From Paratrimastix pyriformis (Eukaryota > Preaxostyla > Paratrimastigidae), in the NCBI GenBank assembly GCA_027972325.1, contig JAPMOS010000026.1:436681-500680 (forward strand): a stretch of DNA of 64,000 nucleotides, in the 5' to 3' direction. Made by a program: the position numbers and the translations under genes. Shown here one piece after another: positions 51,744-61,980 of this stretch. The stretch's first letter is position 1; every line of letters starts with the position of its first letter. The notes under the pieces are model-generated. The model was not told the DNA's origin. It did no database searches and saw nothing but the letters and a program-made list of their open reading frames with translations.

Positions 51744-52334
51744 ATGGCTGATTCTGAATCCGTGACTATGTCTGATGTTGAGAAGGAGGCGGCTGCGCAA
51801 GAGGCTGCCCGTGTGCAACAACACAAGCGTGCGGCCGAGAAGAGTGCGGCGGAGGCGGCGGCTCCTGCAAGGATGAGGGAGAGCCCATGTTGGGATCAGG
51901 TCTGTTTGATTGAGTGCCGCAAACGAAGCGCCCTGAGTTGGGGCCGGCGGCTTGGAGTGATCCTGACGATCTTTTTTGTGCTGCAGGCTATTGGGGCTAC
52001 GCTCTTGTTCCCTGATGGGAATCCTCTGTCCTATGCTGAAATTCAGGCGTCTTTTGCGGGCGCCGCGGTGGAGGGGTCTTTCCCCGAATTCTCAATTCTA
52101 TTCGATCGTCCGACGGCCGAGCAGTTCACAAGGGTTGAGGAACTTGGCCAGAAGTTTCATGCTACTGTGAGGCCTATTGTGGCTGTGGCGACTGAATTCC
52201 AGCCGGACATCATCACGACAACGCTCTTCAAGGCGACGCTTGCTGGCTTTCCGACGGAGGCCAGTGAAGAGGATGTGGCGACATGTGTGTTGTGCTATGG
52301 AGAAGGGGGGTTATGGTTTTGGGAGATTCTCTGA
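51744..52334 (+). CDS. LINE-B ORF1-like protein, first frame
   Basis: A 196-residue frame starting MADSESVTMSDVEKEAAAQE with an Ala/Glu/Lys helical N-terminus, a hydrophobic segment (LGVILTIFFVLQAIGATLLF) and a globular part (FSILFDRPTAEQFTRVEELG). Its end overlaps the next frame by ~50 nt, so the two may be one ancestral ORF split by a frameshift. No family recognised; position before the endonuclease/RT suggests LINE ORF1. Confidence 0.55.
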   Translation: MADSESVTMSDVEKEAAAQEAARVQQHKRAAEKSAAEAAAPARMRESPCWDQVCLIECRKRSALSWGRRLGVILTIFFVLQAIGATLLFPDGNPLSYAEIQASFAGAAVEGSFPEFSILFDRPTAEQFTRVEELGQKFHATVRPIVAVATEFQPDIITTTLFKATLAGFPTEASEEDVATCVLCYGEGGLWFWEIL

Positions 52335-52756
52335 GGGTGTTCAAGTTAATGCCTGCGATCTTTCAAGTCAGCTTCTTTGCGGAGGGAGAAGAAGAAATGC
52401 CGAAGTGGTTCCCGCGCCGGGATGCCAACCCGAGATGGCCCATTACCGTGGTGCCTCCCGAAGTGCGGGTCGAGGTGCCGCCCAACAAGAAGCTGGCGAT
52501 GCTGCGCCGTCGGGATCTGGCGACTGTGCCGGCTGTCGAGGCCTGGTTGGCGAGCCTGACGCCTCCAATCCGCCCAGCGACCATTGCCAGGAAGGGACAA
52601 GCCTTCCTGACTGGTCGCTGGGACGGTACGTGGTTATTGGTGGTCGATCCCGAGGAACGAGACCGGCTGGCGAGGGAGAAGCAGCAGCAATATGGGGGGC
52701 CGCGGACTATTGTTCGGCGGACTGTGGTGCGTGTGGCGGCCAAGGGGTTGCTGTGA
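52283..52756 (+). CDS. LINE-B ORF1-like protein, second frame
   Basis: The likely start is the internal Met of MPKWFPRRDANPRWP. The region PAVEAWLASLTPPIRPATIA then FLTGRWDGTWLLVV resembles the small alpha/beta RNA-binding folds of ORF1 proteins, by pattern only. It ends at 52754-52756. Confidence 0.45.
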   Translation: MCVVLWRRGVMVLGDSLRVFKLMPAIFQVSFFAEGEEEMPKWFPRRDANPRWPITVVPPEVRVEVPPNKKLAMLRRRDLATVPAVEAWLASLTPPIRPATIARKGQAFLTGRWDGTWLLVVDPEERDRLAREKQQQYGGPRTIVRRTVVRVAAKGLL

Positions 52757-53994
52757 TTTGGTTTGAGGTGTTGTGTTTTCAATCTGAATCTTTTTTGAAA
52801 ACATGCCTTGAGCAACCATTATATATTCATAAAGGGAACGGGATGGTTACGACTGGATTCAGTCCTTACGTACGGATGGTACGTATTGAGCTGGACAAAA
52901 ACGCAGTATCGTCGTTGGGCCACTCGCATGGGGGCACGATCGATCTTATTGAAGGAAAATGGTGGGTGAAGTGGTGGTTTGTTACACAGACTGGAGAAAA
53001 TGGGTGTGGACTTGGGCAACATGATCAGGGGCCGGCCTGCGGGTGGGGACGGCTGCTGTATCAGAAATGGAGGAGCTGTGACAATAGAACAGTGTTGGGG
53101 ACGGACCCAAAGGAAGAAGGAGGCGTGGCAAAGGAAACGTGGCGATCGGTGGGGAATCGGCCAGCCGGAGAGGGCAGCGCAGGAGGAAGAAGAACGAGCG
53201 GATGGGGATCTGATTTGGTGAAAAAGAAGGCCGGGGAATTGAAACAGAGGAATGGGGTAGAGCGGACGGTGGAGGAAACTGATGGGGCAGCTTGCTTCTG
53301 CCAGGTTGAGCACCACCCGGGGAGGGAATCTTCGGCCGGAGTTGGGCGGACGGGTCTCTGCATGAGTTGGCAGGGAATGATGGCGGTTTGGTGGATATCC
53401 TTTTTGACGATTTTGATAGGTAGTGTTGGTAGGTTGTGCGTGTTCATGCAGGGGCTTTGTTTTTGGAAGATGGCCCTGATCGACTTGATCCAAGCGAGGG
53501 GGGGGCGGGAATACCACAGGCTATGGGCTCAGATGAAGGGGGGAGTGCGAGGACATCGATATTGGACCAAACGAAATCTATTTGGGGGGAATCGATGGGT
53601 GGGAACCTGTTTACTGGTGGCGATGGCTCAATGGGGAGGTGCGGGCGTGAATCGGAGAGCGTGGGAACTCGACGCGGTTCTAAAAAGCGAGGCGGCGTGG
53701 AAGGAGAGAGTGTGGATGATGGAGCGGCGGAGGTTTGGGCTTTGGGGGTGGGGCAGGATCCCAGCTGGCGGACTGGGAGGGAGGAGTGGCAGGCAAAGAG
53801 ACTGGCCCGAAGAGGCGGACGAGGACGAGGTACGGGAGGAGAAGGAGGCTCTGATGGAAGGGGGAGGGGACGTGACAGTGGGAGATTGACGGATGGAGGG
53901 ATGATGGAGCGACCGGGCGAGTTGTTTGGCGGTGGTGGCGAGCTGGAGGAAGTTGATGGGGTTGGCTTGTCGCAGGGGGCGGGGGTCGGGAGGT

Positions 53995-54903
53995 ACAGAG
54001 GCGTGTGTAATAAGTCGGGCCACCGTTGTTGGGTGGCAACAGCCCTCCAGGTGGTGGAAGCGGTGGGGGCCGGGCAGTTGTTCAATGTTGTGAGAGGGGT
54101 GGTTGGGGAGACCCGGGTATGGAGCAGGCAATCTGGGAGAAGGGGATTGATGGGCTGGATGAGCTTCATGATGGGGATGCAGGGGATGCGGTGGCGGACC
54201 TGCTGAAACTCGGATCCCGACAGGTGCGCGGATGAGGGTGGTGCACGTCTGTCAGGAATGCGGAAGGGTGAGCGAGGGCCGCGAAAGGGAGCGGGACTGC
54301 CTGGTGGTGCGCCTGGAGAGGGACGGTGACAGAATGAGTGAAGCGGTCCGGAAGGTGGTGATGGCGGACGGACGGGTGCGGAAGAGGTGCCCAGAGTGTG
54401 GTGCCGATCGGTGGCACGCGCAGGAGGAACGGGCGGTGGGCATGGAGGATGTCATGGTGGTCCAGGTGGTTCGCGATCGGCGGGACGGCAGGGTGGACCA
54501 GTCGCAGTGGCGGGGGCAGCCGGACCCCGTGGAAGTTCTTGGCACGAATTACCGCCTGGAGGCGGCGGCGGAGTTCTGCGAAAGGAGAGGAGGGGGGCGA
54601 CATTGGGTCGCGGTGAAGAGGATTGAAGGGGCATGGTGGCGCTTCGATGACAGCGTGGTGAGGGAGGTGGGCGAGGAAGAGACGAAGCATGGCGACATCT
54701 TTCTTTATGTGGCGGGGGCAGGGATGGGGTCGAGAATGCAGCGTTCGATGTGGGGGCCGGCTTTTGGAGGGGGAGCAAAGAAGGGGGCAGACGGGAGGGC
54801 ACAAGGGGGGACGAACGAGGGAGGAGGGAAGGATGAGGGTCGTGGGGTGGAACGTGCGTGGGTTGGGGTCAGACGGGTCGGGTCGGTCGAGTACAGGCGG
54901 TAG
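53995..54903 (+). pseudogene. Ubiquitin-specific-protease-like domain in LINE-B (frame-broken)
   Basis: A Cys box (VCNKSGHRCWVATALQVVEA, near 54003-54062) matches the USP pattern of N, C and LQ. The next part (IDGLDELHDGDAGDAVADLL) is in another frame. A third frame opens with ATGA overlapping the previous stop at 54232 and holds a zinc ribbon (CQECG...CPECG) and a His box (GRHWVAVKRIEGAWWRFDDS, near 54594-54655), matching the USP H-x-A and W-x-FDD block. All catalytic landmarks are present in order, but in three frames. Either the domain is broken or it is expressed by coupled reinitiation or frameshifting. It lies between ORF1 and the endonuclease. Confidence 0.7.
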
Positions 54904-54953
54904 CACGTCAGGTACTAGAACAGAAGGTCGGCGGTTCAATTCCCGCTTCTGAC
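54888..54953 (+). tRNA. tRNA-like head of the 1.9-kb insertion
   Basis: Contains a B box (GGTTCAATTCC) preceded by a TACAGGCGGTAGCAC A-box/D-arm-like region, at the 5' edge of the insertion. It resembles the internal pol III promoter of tRNA-derived retroposons. The T-arm pairs imperfectly, so it is not a functional tRNA. Confidence 0.45.
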
Positions 54954-55408
54954 GAGGTTAAAAAGCCTGAAGGCTTCCCCGGGACCTATGGCCGGTCTTT
55001 CCGCTCTTGCCGAAAAAGACGGACCATCCGCGTTGGAAAAAACTTGGGATTAGGCCCCCAAGACGTAAGGTTCGATGTCGGACAGCTCGAATCGATACGG
55101 GTAGTACGGTCGCTGATGTTCCGGTGGCGGGGCTCCCCTAGATCGAGATTGTGATGGGGACTCTGCAGTGACCTCTGTCGACACGTTCCCGCGGGCACGC
55201 GCGCCTTAGCGGTCCCGAAAGGAGCCCTTGCCGAGGGTACCTCCCCGGCCAGTCCGAGTTCGAGATCTGAATGAGTTCCGAGCGGAACCAACGCGGGCGG
55301 TGCCCTGCCAGGGAGAACACCCTGGTGGGAGAACAGTTTTTTAGATCCCCCGGTTGAAGTCTCGGTTGCACGTTCCTTTTTGCTCCGCCTTCTTTTCCGT
55401 TGTGAGCC

Positions 55409-55870
55409 ATGGAGATCGCAGCTGAGCATGACGAGCTCAGTACTGACGAATCGAACTTTATTGTTGAGCATGCCGAGATCCTTGATCGAGCCGAACCCAT
55501 GGTCGAGTATCTTCAGAATGAGTTGGGTCGGCATCTCTGGTCCCCGTCTTCAGCACCATTGAACAACCTGTCGCCTTTTATGCGTTTGGAGCTCATTAAG
55601 CTCTTCAGCTCACTGGTCGTTAATGAGCACCGGGCTCCACGCTATTGCATCATCGAACGAACGGTTCGAATGCTGATGGAGGACAATCCCAAAAGGCAAG
55701 CCGAAGCGATGAGTGACTTTGTTTCTCAACTTCTTGGGGCTTGTTTGTTCCAACGATGGGAAAACTTTCGACTGCCATGTGCCCCAAGACTCATCGCGCG
55801 CGGCGTCTGTGGACCAACACAAGAAATCACCAGCACCAGCACGTCCAACACCTTTTCCGAGTCGTCGTGA
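55409..55870 (+). CDS. Hypothetical protein in the 1.9-kb insertion
   Basis: A 153-residue frame starting MEIAAEHDELSTDESNFIVE with an acidic, helical body (MRLELIKLFSSLVVNEH, ERTVRMLMEDNPKRQAEAMS). No family recognised. It is the best coding candidate in the insertion and could be an ORF1-type protein. Confidence 0.45.
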   Translation: MEIAAEHDELSTDESNFIVEHAEILDRAEPMVEYLQNELGRHLWSPSSAPLNNLSPFMRLELIKLFSSLVVNEHRAPRYCIIERTVRMLMEDNPKRQAEAMSDFVSQLLGACLFQRWENFRLPCAPRLIARGVCGPTQEITSTSTSNTFSESS

Positions 55871-55904
55871 CGAGGAGAATCCACGATAGCTTGGAGGAGG
55901 TACC

Positions 55905-56435
55905 GTGAGGGACCGTCACCCTATCGATGGCGATCACCGCCCAGCCGCCAAGAAGGAGCGGTCCAAGTCTCCTTCCAATCCGTTTGCGGCACCTTCGGCA
56001 CCACGCCCGCCCGCCCCCACTGCGAATCCTTTTGCTCGGGCTGCACCCACGCCATCACCTGCCCCTGTGCCTGTTGTTCATGCCCCTGCCCCTGCCCCGG
56101 TCCCGGCACCTGCACCTGTTGCTGCCGCTGTTGCTGCTGCTGTTGCTGCCCCTGTTGTTGCCTCTGTTGCTGCTGATGGGTCTCCATTGTCCGCTGTGCC
56201 TGCGGCGCCCGCTCGTGCCGCCTCGACGCCCGACCATGGTGCTGCTGCCGCGCCTCCGAAGATTAGCCTCCGCGATCTCTCGCCTGTTGCCAACCGTGGG
56301 CCTTTGGGAAGGGAGCAACGCGCGTGGGGGTGGTGGATTCAGGGGCCAGTACGCCTGTCCTACCGAGGTGGTAGGTCATGGTGGATGGGTTCCGCCCCCC
56401 CCTCAGGCTGGGTTCGGGAATATTTTTCGTTCTAA
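55905..56435 (+). CDS. Pro/Ala-rich open frame in the insertion
   Basis: An open frame with HRPAAKKERSKSPSNPF then a long Pro/Ala/Val-rich stretch. It could be the second part of the insertion's protein. Low complexity limits confidence. Confidence 0.3.
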   Translation: MRDRHPIDGDHRPAAKKERSKSPSNPFAAPSAPRPPAPTANPFARAAPTPSPAPVPVVHAPAPAPVPAPAPVAAAVAAAVAAPVVASVAADGSPLSAVPAAPARAASTPDHGAAAAPPKISLRDLSPVANRGPLGREQRAWGWWIQGPVRLSYRGGRSWWMGSAPPSGWVREYFSF

Positions 56436-59061
56436 CTCAATGTCTTTCGTTTCCTCCGCCCCCTTTCATCGTTCCTCGTGTCCCGTGTCTCAGTGTTGGA
56501 TCCCTTTGTCCGCTCCCTTGCCCCGTTCTGTCTTTTGATGTCTCTTTTGTTTGCTGTCAAGTGTTTGAACGATTCTGTTTCCCGGCGATATTCCAGTCTC
56601 TCTCTTTCCCGCCATGCCGTCTGTGCGCCTACCCCTGAAGGGGTGTAGGTCGGCATGTTACCCGCCGGTTTCGACCGGATTAACGGATTTTCCTCTGTTT
56701 CAGTTTTCTGTGTTTTGCGCGCAGTTACTGGCAGTCGAAATAGTATGACACACACACACGGGGTCAGACTGGAAGAAGAGCAATGTGGCGGACCTGCTGC
56801 GAGTTGGGGGGGTCAACATTGCCCTCCTGCAAGAGACGAAAGGTACGAAAGACAACAAGCAACAGTTGGAGGAGAAGTGGATGAAGGGGTGGTGCTGGAG
56901 GAGCTCGGTGGTGGAGGACGCAGATGCGCGGCACCCCAAGGGAGGGGTGATGATTGGGACCTTACAGATAGCAGTGCGCAAGGTCAGGGAGGTGATCCCT
57001 GGCTACTTGATGTTTCTCGATTGGTCGGAGGGGAAGACCAACCTGAGGCTCATAAATCTGTACTACCCAACTGGGGAGGGAGAGGACAAGGTGAGGGTAA
57101 GGAATGTCATATCAGGAGGTTGGAAGAGTGCATGGCGGAGGGAGCAGCTGAGGGGAGGGGCGTGGTGGTGTACACGGACGCGAAGGAGGTGGGGAGCAGG
57201 AGATGCTGGGTCTGTATGACACGGCGAAGATGGTGGGTAAGCAGAACGAGATCACATTCGTGCGCAACAAGAAGAAAGGAGGGGGGAGGTGGAGGAGGGC
57301 AAGCAAGGGGGGGAAGAAAGGGGAGGCCAGGCTGGACCTTTGGCAACGCAGGGAACGATGGCACGATTGCTGGACAATATGTGGGTGTGGAGAAATGAGG
57401 AGGTTCAATGGCAGGAAGTCACAGACCATCACATGGTAGTCACTGACTTGAGGAACATGTTGCCGGCATGGGCGGGAACGCTGCGGAGGAAGGTGGCCAT
57501 CTGCCCGTCCAAGTCGGACCTGGATGCGTTGCTGCGGGAGAAGAGGAAGGATGAGTATGAAGGGATGGTGGGGAAGATGCGCACGTACCGGGAGAAAGTG
57601 GCGGAATTGCTTCGGAAGGCGATGGAGAAGGGGGCGGACCCATCGTTCGAGCAGATGAGTGGGATCCTGCGGGAGACGGCGGGGAAGGTGTTTGGGTTCC
57701 GGGACGTGGCCAACACAGACAGGGATTATGAACCCCATCGCATGAAGAAGCTGAGACGGATGGCGATGGCGGAGCGGGACCCGAGCCTGAGGAGGGAAAT
57801 GCAGAAGCAGTTGGCCAAAATGAGAGGCGTGCACTACAGGAAGAGGGATCGGGCGTTGGAAGGGAAGCGCAAGCGCATATACAAGGGCATCATGACAGAC
57901 GGGGTGGCGCCGGTCACGTCGTATGCAACTAAGAATGCGGAGGGAAAGGTGGACAAAGTGGTCACAGATCCGGAGTCGGTGAAGAATGGATGGAGGAACT
58001 TCATGGCGGACCTGGCAAAGAGGGTGATGCCGGTGGGCCCGGGGGTGGGGCAGGTGCCAGAAGGAAGGCCGCAGGAAGAAGGGAGGGTGATCATGGCCCC
58101 CCTCACAACGCATGATGTTGAGACAATCCTGGGGGCGCTCCCCGATGGTAAGGCGGCGGGCCCGGATGGGGTGACGGCAGAGATGACGAGCTTGGCCTGG
58201 GTCGCCTTCAGCAGCCGCTCGGCCTCCTCGACGGCGCGGATCTTGGGATCGACATCCTTGGCGATGTTGTGATACTTGACCATCGAGCCGACCCATGAGG
58301 CCAGACCGGCCATGTTACCGCAGGCCTGCCGGTGGGTGGTGATGGTGGCGATGGGATGGGGATGAATGGATGAATATCGGAGTGAAGGAACACACGAAGA
58401 ACCATCCCATCATCACAACAACAGGTTCAATCATGGGGGACCGGTCAAATCGGGACAGATTTCTCGAGGCAACGGACTCCCCAGCCAGTTCAAAAAAAAA
58501 AAAACCGGTGATCGGCCAGCCCCCAGGAAAAAAAAATCAGGCACCCGATTTTCACATATTCGGACCCCCGCAAAGCCACAGTCCGAAAAAGCGGATTTTC
58601 TGGGGGGCGAAGGGTGACGTGGTGCTGTGCGTGTGTGCGCGTGTGTGTTGTCAAAGCCGGCCGGACCTTGGCAGCAGCCTCCTTGTTGAAGTCGGACATC
58701 TCCAGATAGGGCTGCAGCAACTCGCACTGCTCGTCCGTGATACCCTCTTTCTTGTAGTCCAGCAGGGCGTTCAGGAACCCAGCATCCTGCATCATCAGCT
58801 TGGCGTTGGCCCAGGACGGGGTCATTAAGGGGTCGTGCTTGTCCACGGCCATGAAGACGACCGGATCGACGCGGAACTTGCGCAGAAGCAGCACGCCGTC
58901 CATGAGCACCTTGATGAGAAGGGGCGGCGAGCCGAGCTTCTTGACGGTGGAGATATCGCCCGGGGTGATGGCGTTCAGGGCAGCCACGGCCTCCTCCAGG
59001 GCGGGCTGTGGATGGTGTGGTGTGGTGTGGGTGGGTGTGGTGGGTGTGAGAAAGGTTGAGA

Positions 59062-59440
59062 GCAGTCTCGGGCCCCCGACGGCGCCTGGTGGCTCGTGGA
59101 CGTGGCCATCACAGGGGGCGACAGCCAGGGTTGGCCCGCCCTGGCAGCGGGAAAAGCCACCCACTACGCCGAGCTTTGTCGGTCGATCTCGAAAGCCACC
59201 GGGCAACCCTGCCGCGTGGTCCCGGTCGTCCTCTCGGCGCGGGGAGTCGTCCCTCGGGCCACGGTGCAGGCCCTCTCTCGGACCACCCCGGCCTCCCCGC
59301 CTGAGATCCGGCTGGGCCTCCAGAAGTGCCTCTCCTCCCTCGCCACCCTGCTCGTGCGCGACGCCCTGGCCCTGATGGCCATGCGGAACAGGGCGGCTGC
59401 CGACGAGCCGCACCCCTGACACAAGGCACCCCCCACTTCC
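59062..59440 (+). mobile_element. 5'-truncated LINE-A copy (3' end only)
   Basis: Nearly identical to 2160-2530: it begins in the same GTCTCGGGCCC..GACGGCGCC, ends with the same DEPHP and stop, and then CACAAGGCACCCCCC. Only about 350 bp of the 3' end is present, the classic 5' truncation of LINE insertions. It sits in the dynein-fragment intron, antisense to dynein. Confidence 0.92.
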
Positions 59441-59599
59441 CCCGCCGCCCCCCTATCACCCACCCACTGGGGCTCCGCTCGCCGCGGCTGCCCCGGCCGA
59501 GGAGGGCCCAACACGAGGTCATTAGGCCCAGGGCCCCCATCGGAACGTGTAACGCGCGACGCGAAGGCGGGAGTAAAGTTTCTCTTCGCCTGCGTCCTC

Positions 59600-59623
59600 G
59601 CAAATACACAGCATGTCTCTCTC
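59600..59623 (-). repeat. Conserved intronic motif, copy 3
   Basis: Same 24-nt core as at 19906 and 21225, here in the dynein-fragment intron, again in sense orientation relative to the host gene. Confidence 0.8.
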
Positions 59624-60112
59624 TGAGAAACTTGGGACTGCCTGGAGAGGGAGTGGGGTGGAGGCGATGGGGGTGGTGATGACAATTTGGGTGATGATGA
59701 CATTTAGGGGGGGTGATGACAATTTGGGTGATGATGACAATTTGGGTGATGACGATAATTGGAATGACGACGGGATTGCGTGGTGATGATGGCGGGGGCC
59801 ATTGACCAATTGGGGTGATGCTGATGCCAATGCTGATGATGATGATCCTGCTGGTGGAATGACGATGGGATTGCGTGGCGATGACGGTGGGGGGCCAGGG
59901 ACCTTGGCCAGGGCCAGATCGCGTTCGGCATCATCCTTCTGGGCGTTGATGACGGCAGCCTTGGCGGCGAGGTCGTCCTTGACCTTCTGCACCTCCATCT
60001 TGGCCTTCTCGGCCACGGTCGTGTTGGCCGTGATCTCCACAAGGCACTCGGCCGCGCTCTGCTGGGCGATCTGTTGTCGGAGAGGAAGGGATTTGAGGGT
60101 TGGGATGGTGAG

Positions 60113-60250
60113 ATCATCATCACCATCCAGTCATCATCCAGTCATCATCCAGTCATCATCCAGTCATCATCCAGTCATCATCCAGTCATCATCCAGTCAT
60201 CATCCAGTCATCATCCAGTCATCACCATCCGGTCATCATCCGGTCATCAT
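60113..60250. repeat. CATCCAGTCAT tandem repeat
   Basis: About ten copies of an 11-bp unit, then CAACACCAA repeats, ending at the junction with LINE-B RT sequence. The unit also occurs at 9081-9165 in an RND intron. Confidence 0.9.
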
Positions 60251-60294
60251 CAACATCAACACCAACACCAACAATCACCAACAATCAAAGAGTG

Positions 60295-61426
60295 GTTGGG
60301 GAGGAGATACAATGAGATGCTGGAGCGGAGTGAGGTGCCGCAGGAGCTCAAGGTCAGTTCGGTGTTCATGGCCACGAAGTCGCAGACAGAACACCCTGGT
60401 GACCCTGCAGGCAGAAGGCCAATCACTTTGATACAGGTCTTTTTGAAGGGATTGCAGGTGGTGATGGCGTCGCGGTTCCAAGAATGGTGCGTGCAAAGGA
60501 ATGTGTTTGGGGAGGAGCAGTTTGGGTTTCTGAGAGGGAGAAGGATTGAGACCCCAATTGCAGAAATTATGGGAGTGCTCACTGACTCGAAAATTATGGG
60601 AGTCAGGGAATTCCACATGTGCTCGTTAGATATCAAAAAGGCCTATGATACAGTGGACATGGACGCACTGAGGAGGGGGTTGAGACGGATGGGGGTTGAG
60701 GAGGCATTCATCAGGTATGTGGATAGTCTGTACGAGGGGAGGAAGGCCAAAGTCATCACGGGTTTCGGGCTGACGGAGAGCTATGAGATAGAGAGAGGCA
60801 TTAGTCAGGGGGACCCGCTTTCATGTCTGCTATTTATCTCATTCATGGAGGAAGTGCTGGCAGAGGTGCGAAAGCAGGAAGGTGGGTATATCCTGGATAG
60901 TGGAAGGAAGGTGAAAGTCCTTGCCTTTGCTGACGATGTGATGCTGGTCACTCGAACCAAGGAGCAGATGGTACGGTTGGTCAACACAGTGAGACGGAAG
61001 GTGGAGGAGGCGGGCATGCAGCTGTCGTGGACCAAGTGTGACTACCTGTGTGGGGGAGTGAAGAGCAAGACGGACCTGGACCTGGGTGAGGGTCGGGTCA
61101 TCAAGGTCCAGCAGAAGGGTGGGGCCATCCGGTACCTGGGAATTTGGATTGACGAGGAGATGAACATGAAGATCAATACGGAGAAGGTCATCCAGAAAAT
61201 GTGTGGGAGGCTGCACAGGCTGATGGACAAGAAGGTCCCCCCGAGGTTGATGGTGCAGATGATCAACGAGTGCGTGTCGACGTGCCTACAATATACGGCG
61301 AGGCAGTGCCCCATGCCGCAGAAGGACCTTGAGATTCTTCAACAGCGCTATGCACGAGTATTTCGGGAGATTGGTGGGTGCTTGGGGAAATGTGACCCGG
61401 CGGAGGCTCTTCTTCCCGGAGGATGA
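60295..61426 (+). pseudogene. LINE-B reverse transcriptase core
   Basis: An open frame of about 375 residues from EWLGRRYNEMLERSEVPQEL, with RT landmarks: GRRPITLIQVFLK, EEQFGFLRGR, SLDIKKAYDTVD (first catalytic Asp), RGISQGDPLSCLLF, VLAFADDVMLVT (catalytic Asp pair) and IRYLGIWIDEEMNM. The N-terminal fingers lie before the dynein-fragment insertion, so this block is no longer continuous. A frame change near 61375 leads into the WGNVTRRRLFFPEDEGGMGL thumb/C-terminal part. Confidence 0.88.
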
Positions 61427-61980
61427 GGGTGGGATGGGTCTCAAGGACCCGGTGGATGTGCACGATATGATGGTGCAAAGTCAAATCCGGGATTGGCTGG
61501 TGCTATCCAATCCTGGCAGTCAAGGTCTGTGCATGCTATCATCGGTTGACCTTTTTATTGGAGCGGTGTGTAGTGTGGGTGGCGAGGGGCAGGCAGCAGG
61601 GTGCCTGGAGAGTCTCGGTGACCTCGATGGGGGCGGGGCGCCCGTCGATTCCGGAATTGTTCCGAAAGACGCGGGTGGTGCAGATGCCGCCCGACGTGGC
61701 GAGACCGGTGAGGCTGGGAACGAAATTGTTCTTCCTCAAAGTCCGGAATGTGGAATGGCCCGCCCAGATGGTCAGCTATCTGGAAGGGCAAGGGATTGTG
61801 GTGGCTCAGGAGGATGTCTGGCGGACAGATGTCTCCTGGGCCACTGGCAAATGGGACGGGTCTATGTGTATCATGGCGAACGAGGCTCAGTATGGGAAGT
61901 TGGCTGCTTTGAAGCTGAGCCTGCGGGCCCCAGTGGTTCGGGTGTTGGTGGGAGATACGGTGGCGGCGAAGTTCAAGTGA

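Larger units (their letters stand above)
54875..56759 (+). mobile_element. 1.9-kb insertion with tRNA-like head, ORFs and (CA) tail, 10-bp TSD
   Basis: GGGGTCAGAC occurs at 54865-54874 and 56760-56769, and removing the sequence between them restores the LINE endonuclease frame. The insert begins with a tRNA-like sequence, has a structured non-coding stretch (~54960-55400), two open frames (55409-55870, and one ending at 56435), a hairpin CCCCTGAAGGGG (~56635) and ends in a (AC)6 tail. The target duplication and simple-repeat tail point to target-primed retrotransposition. No reverse transcriptase is visible, so it is probably non-autonomous. Confidence 0.8.
54833..57470 (+). pseudogene. LINE-B AP-endonuclease domain, split by an insertion
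   Basis: MRVVGWNVRGLGSD (54833-54874) continues in frame at 56770 as WKKSNVADLLRVGGVNIALLQETKG. Together they give the start of an exonuclease/endonuclease/phosphatase fold (the N of WNVRG and E of LLQETK are metal ligands). Later blocks are FLDWSEGKTNLRLINLYYP, GLYDTAKMVGKQNEITFVRN and the TDHHMVV version of the terminal SDH motif (~57420). A frameshift near 57110 has destroyed the central block. Confidence 0.75.
58192..60070 (-). pseudogene. Dynein heavy-chain fragment (stalk region), antisense inside LINE-B
   Basis: Three exons of a dynein heavy chain, introns retained. 60070-59903 is stalk coiled coil (EKAKMEVQKVKDDLAAKAAV). 59005-58667 runs PALEEAVAALNAI through STVKKLGSPPLLIKVLMDGV to WANAKLMMQDAGFLNALLDY. 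58325-~58192 is ACGNMAGLASWVGSMVKYHN, then coiled coil. This is the microtubule-binding stalk segment in the right order, with in-phase junctions and donors GTCCCT and GTCCGG. The last exon stops abruptly where LINE-B reverse transcriptase sequence begins, and LINE-B resumes at ~60290. It is a copied or moved genomic piece, not a processed copy, or an assembly join. Confidence 0.82.
51744..61980 (+). mobile_element. LINE family B with USP-like domain, twice interrupted
   Basis: A non-LTR element of about 6.2 kb once the two insertions (54875-56759 and ~58192-60290) are discounted. Order: ORF1-like frames (51744-52756), Gly/Arg-rich region (52.8-53.95 kb), ubiquitin-specific-protease-like domain (~53.99-54.75 kb), endonuclease (54833-54874 continuing 56770-57470), RT start (DGKAAGPDGVTAEM near 58140-58190) and RT core (60295-61426: SLDIKKAYDTVD, ISQGDPLSCLLF, LAFADDVMLVT, YLGIWIDEE), then a C-terminal piece to a stop at 61978-61980. 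The endonuclease is restored in frame across the first insertion. Frame breaks within the USP, endonuclease (~57110) and after the RT (~61375) show the copy is decaying. Confidence 0.85.
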
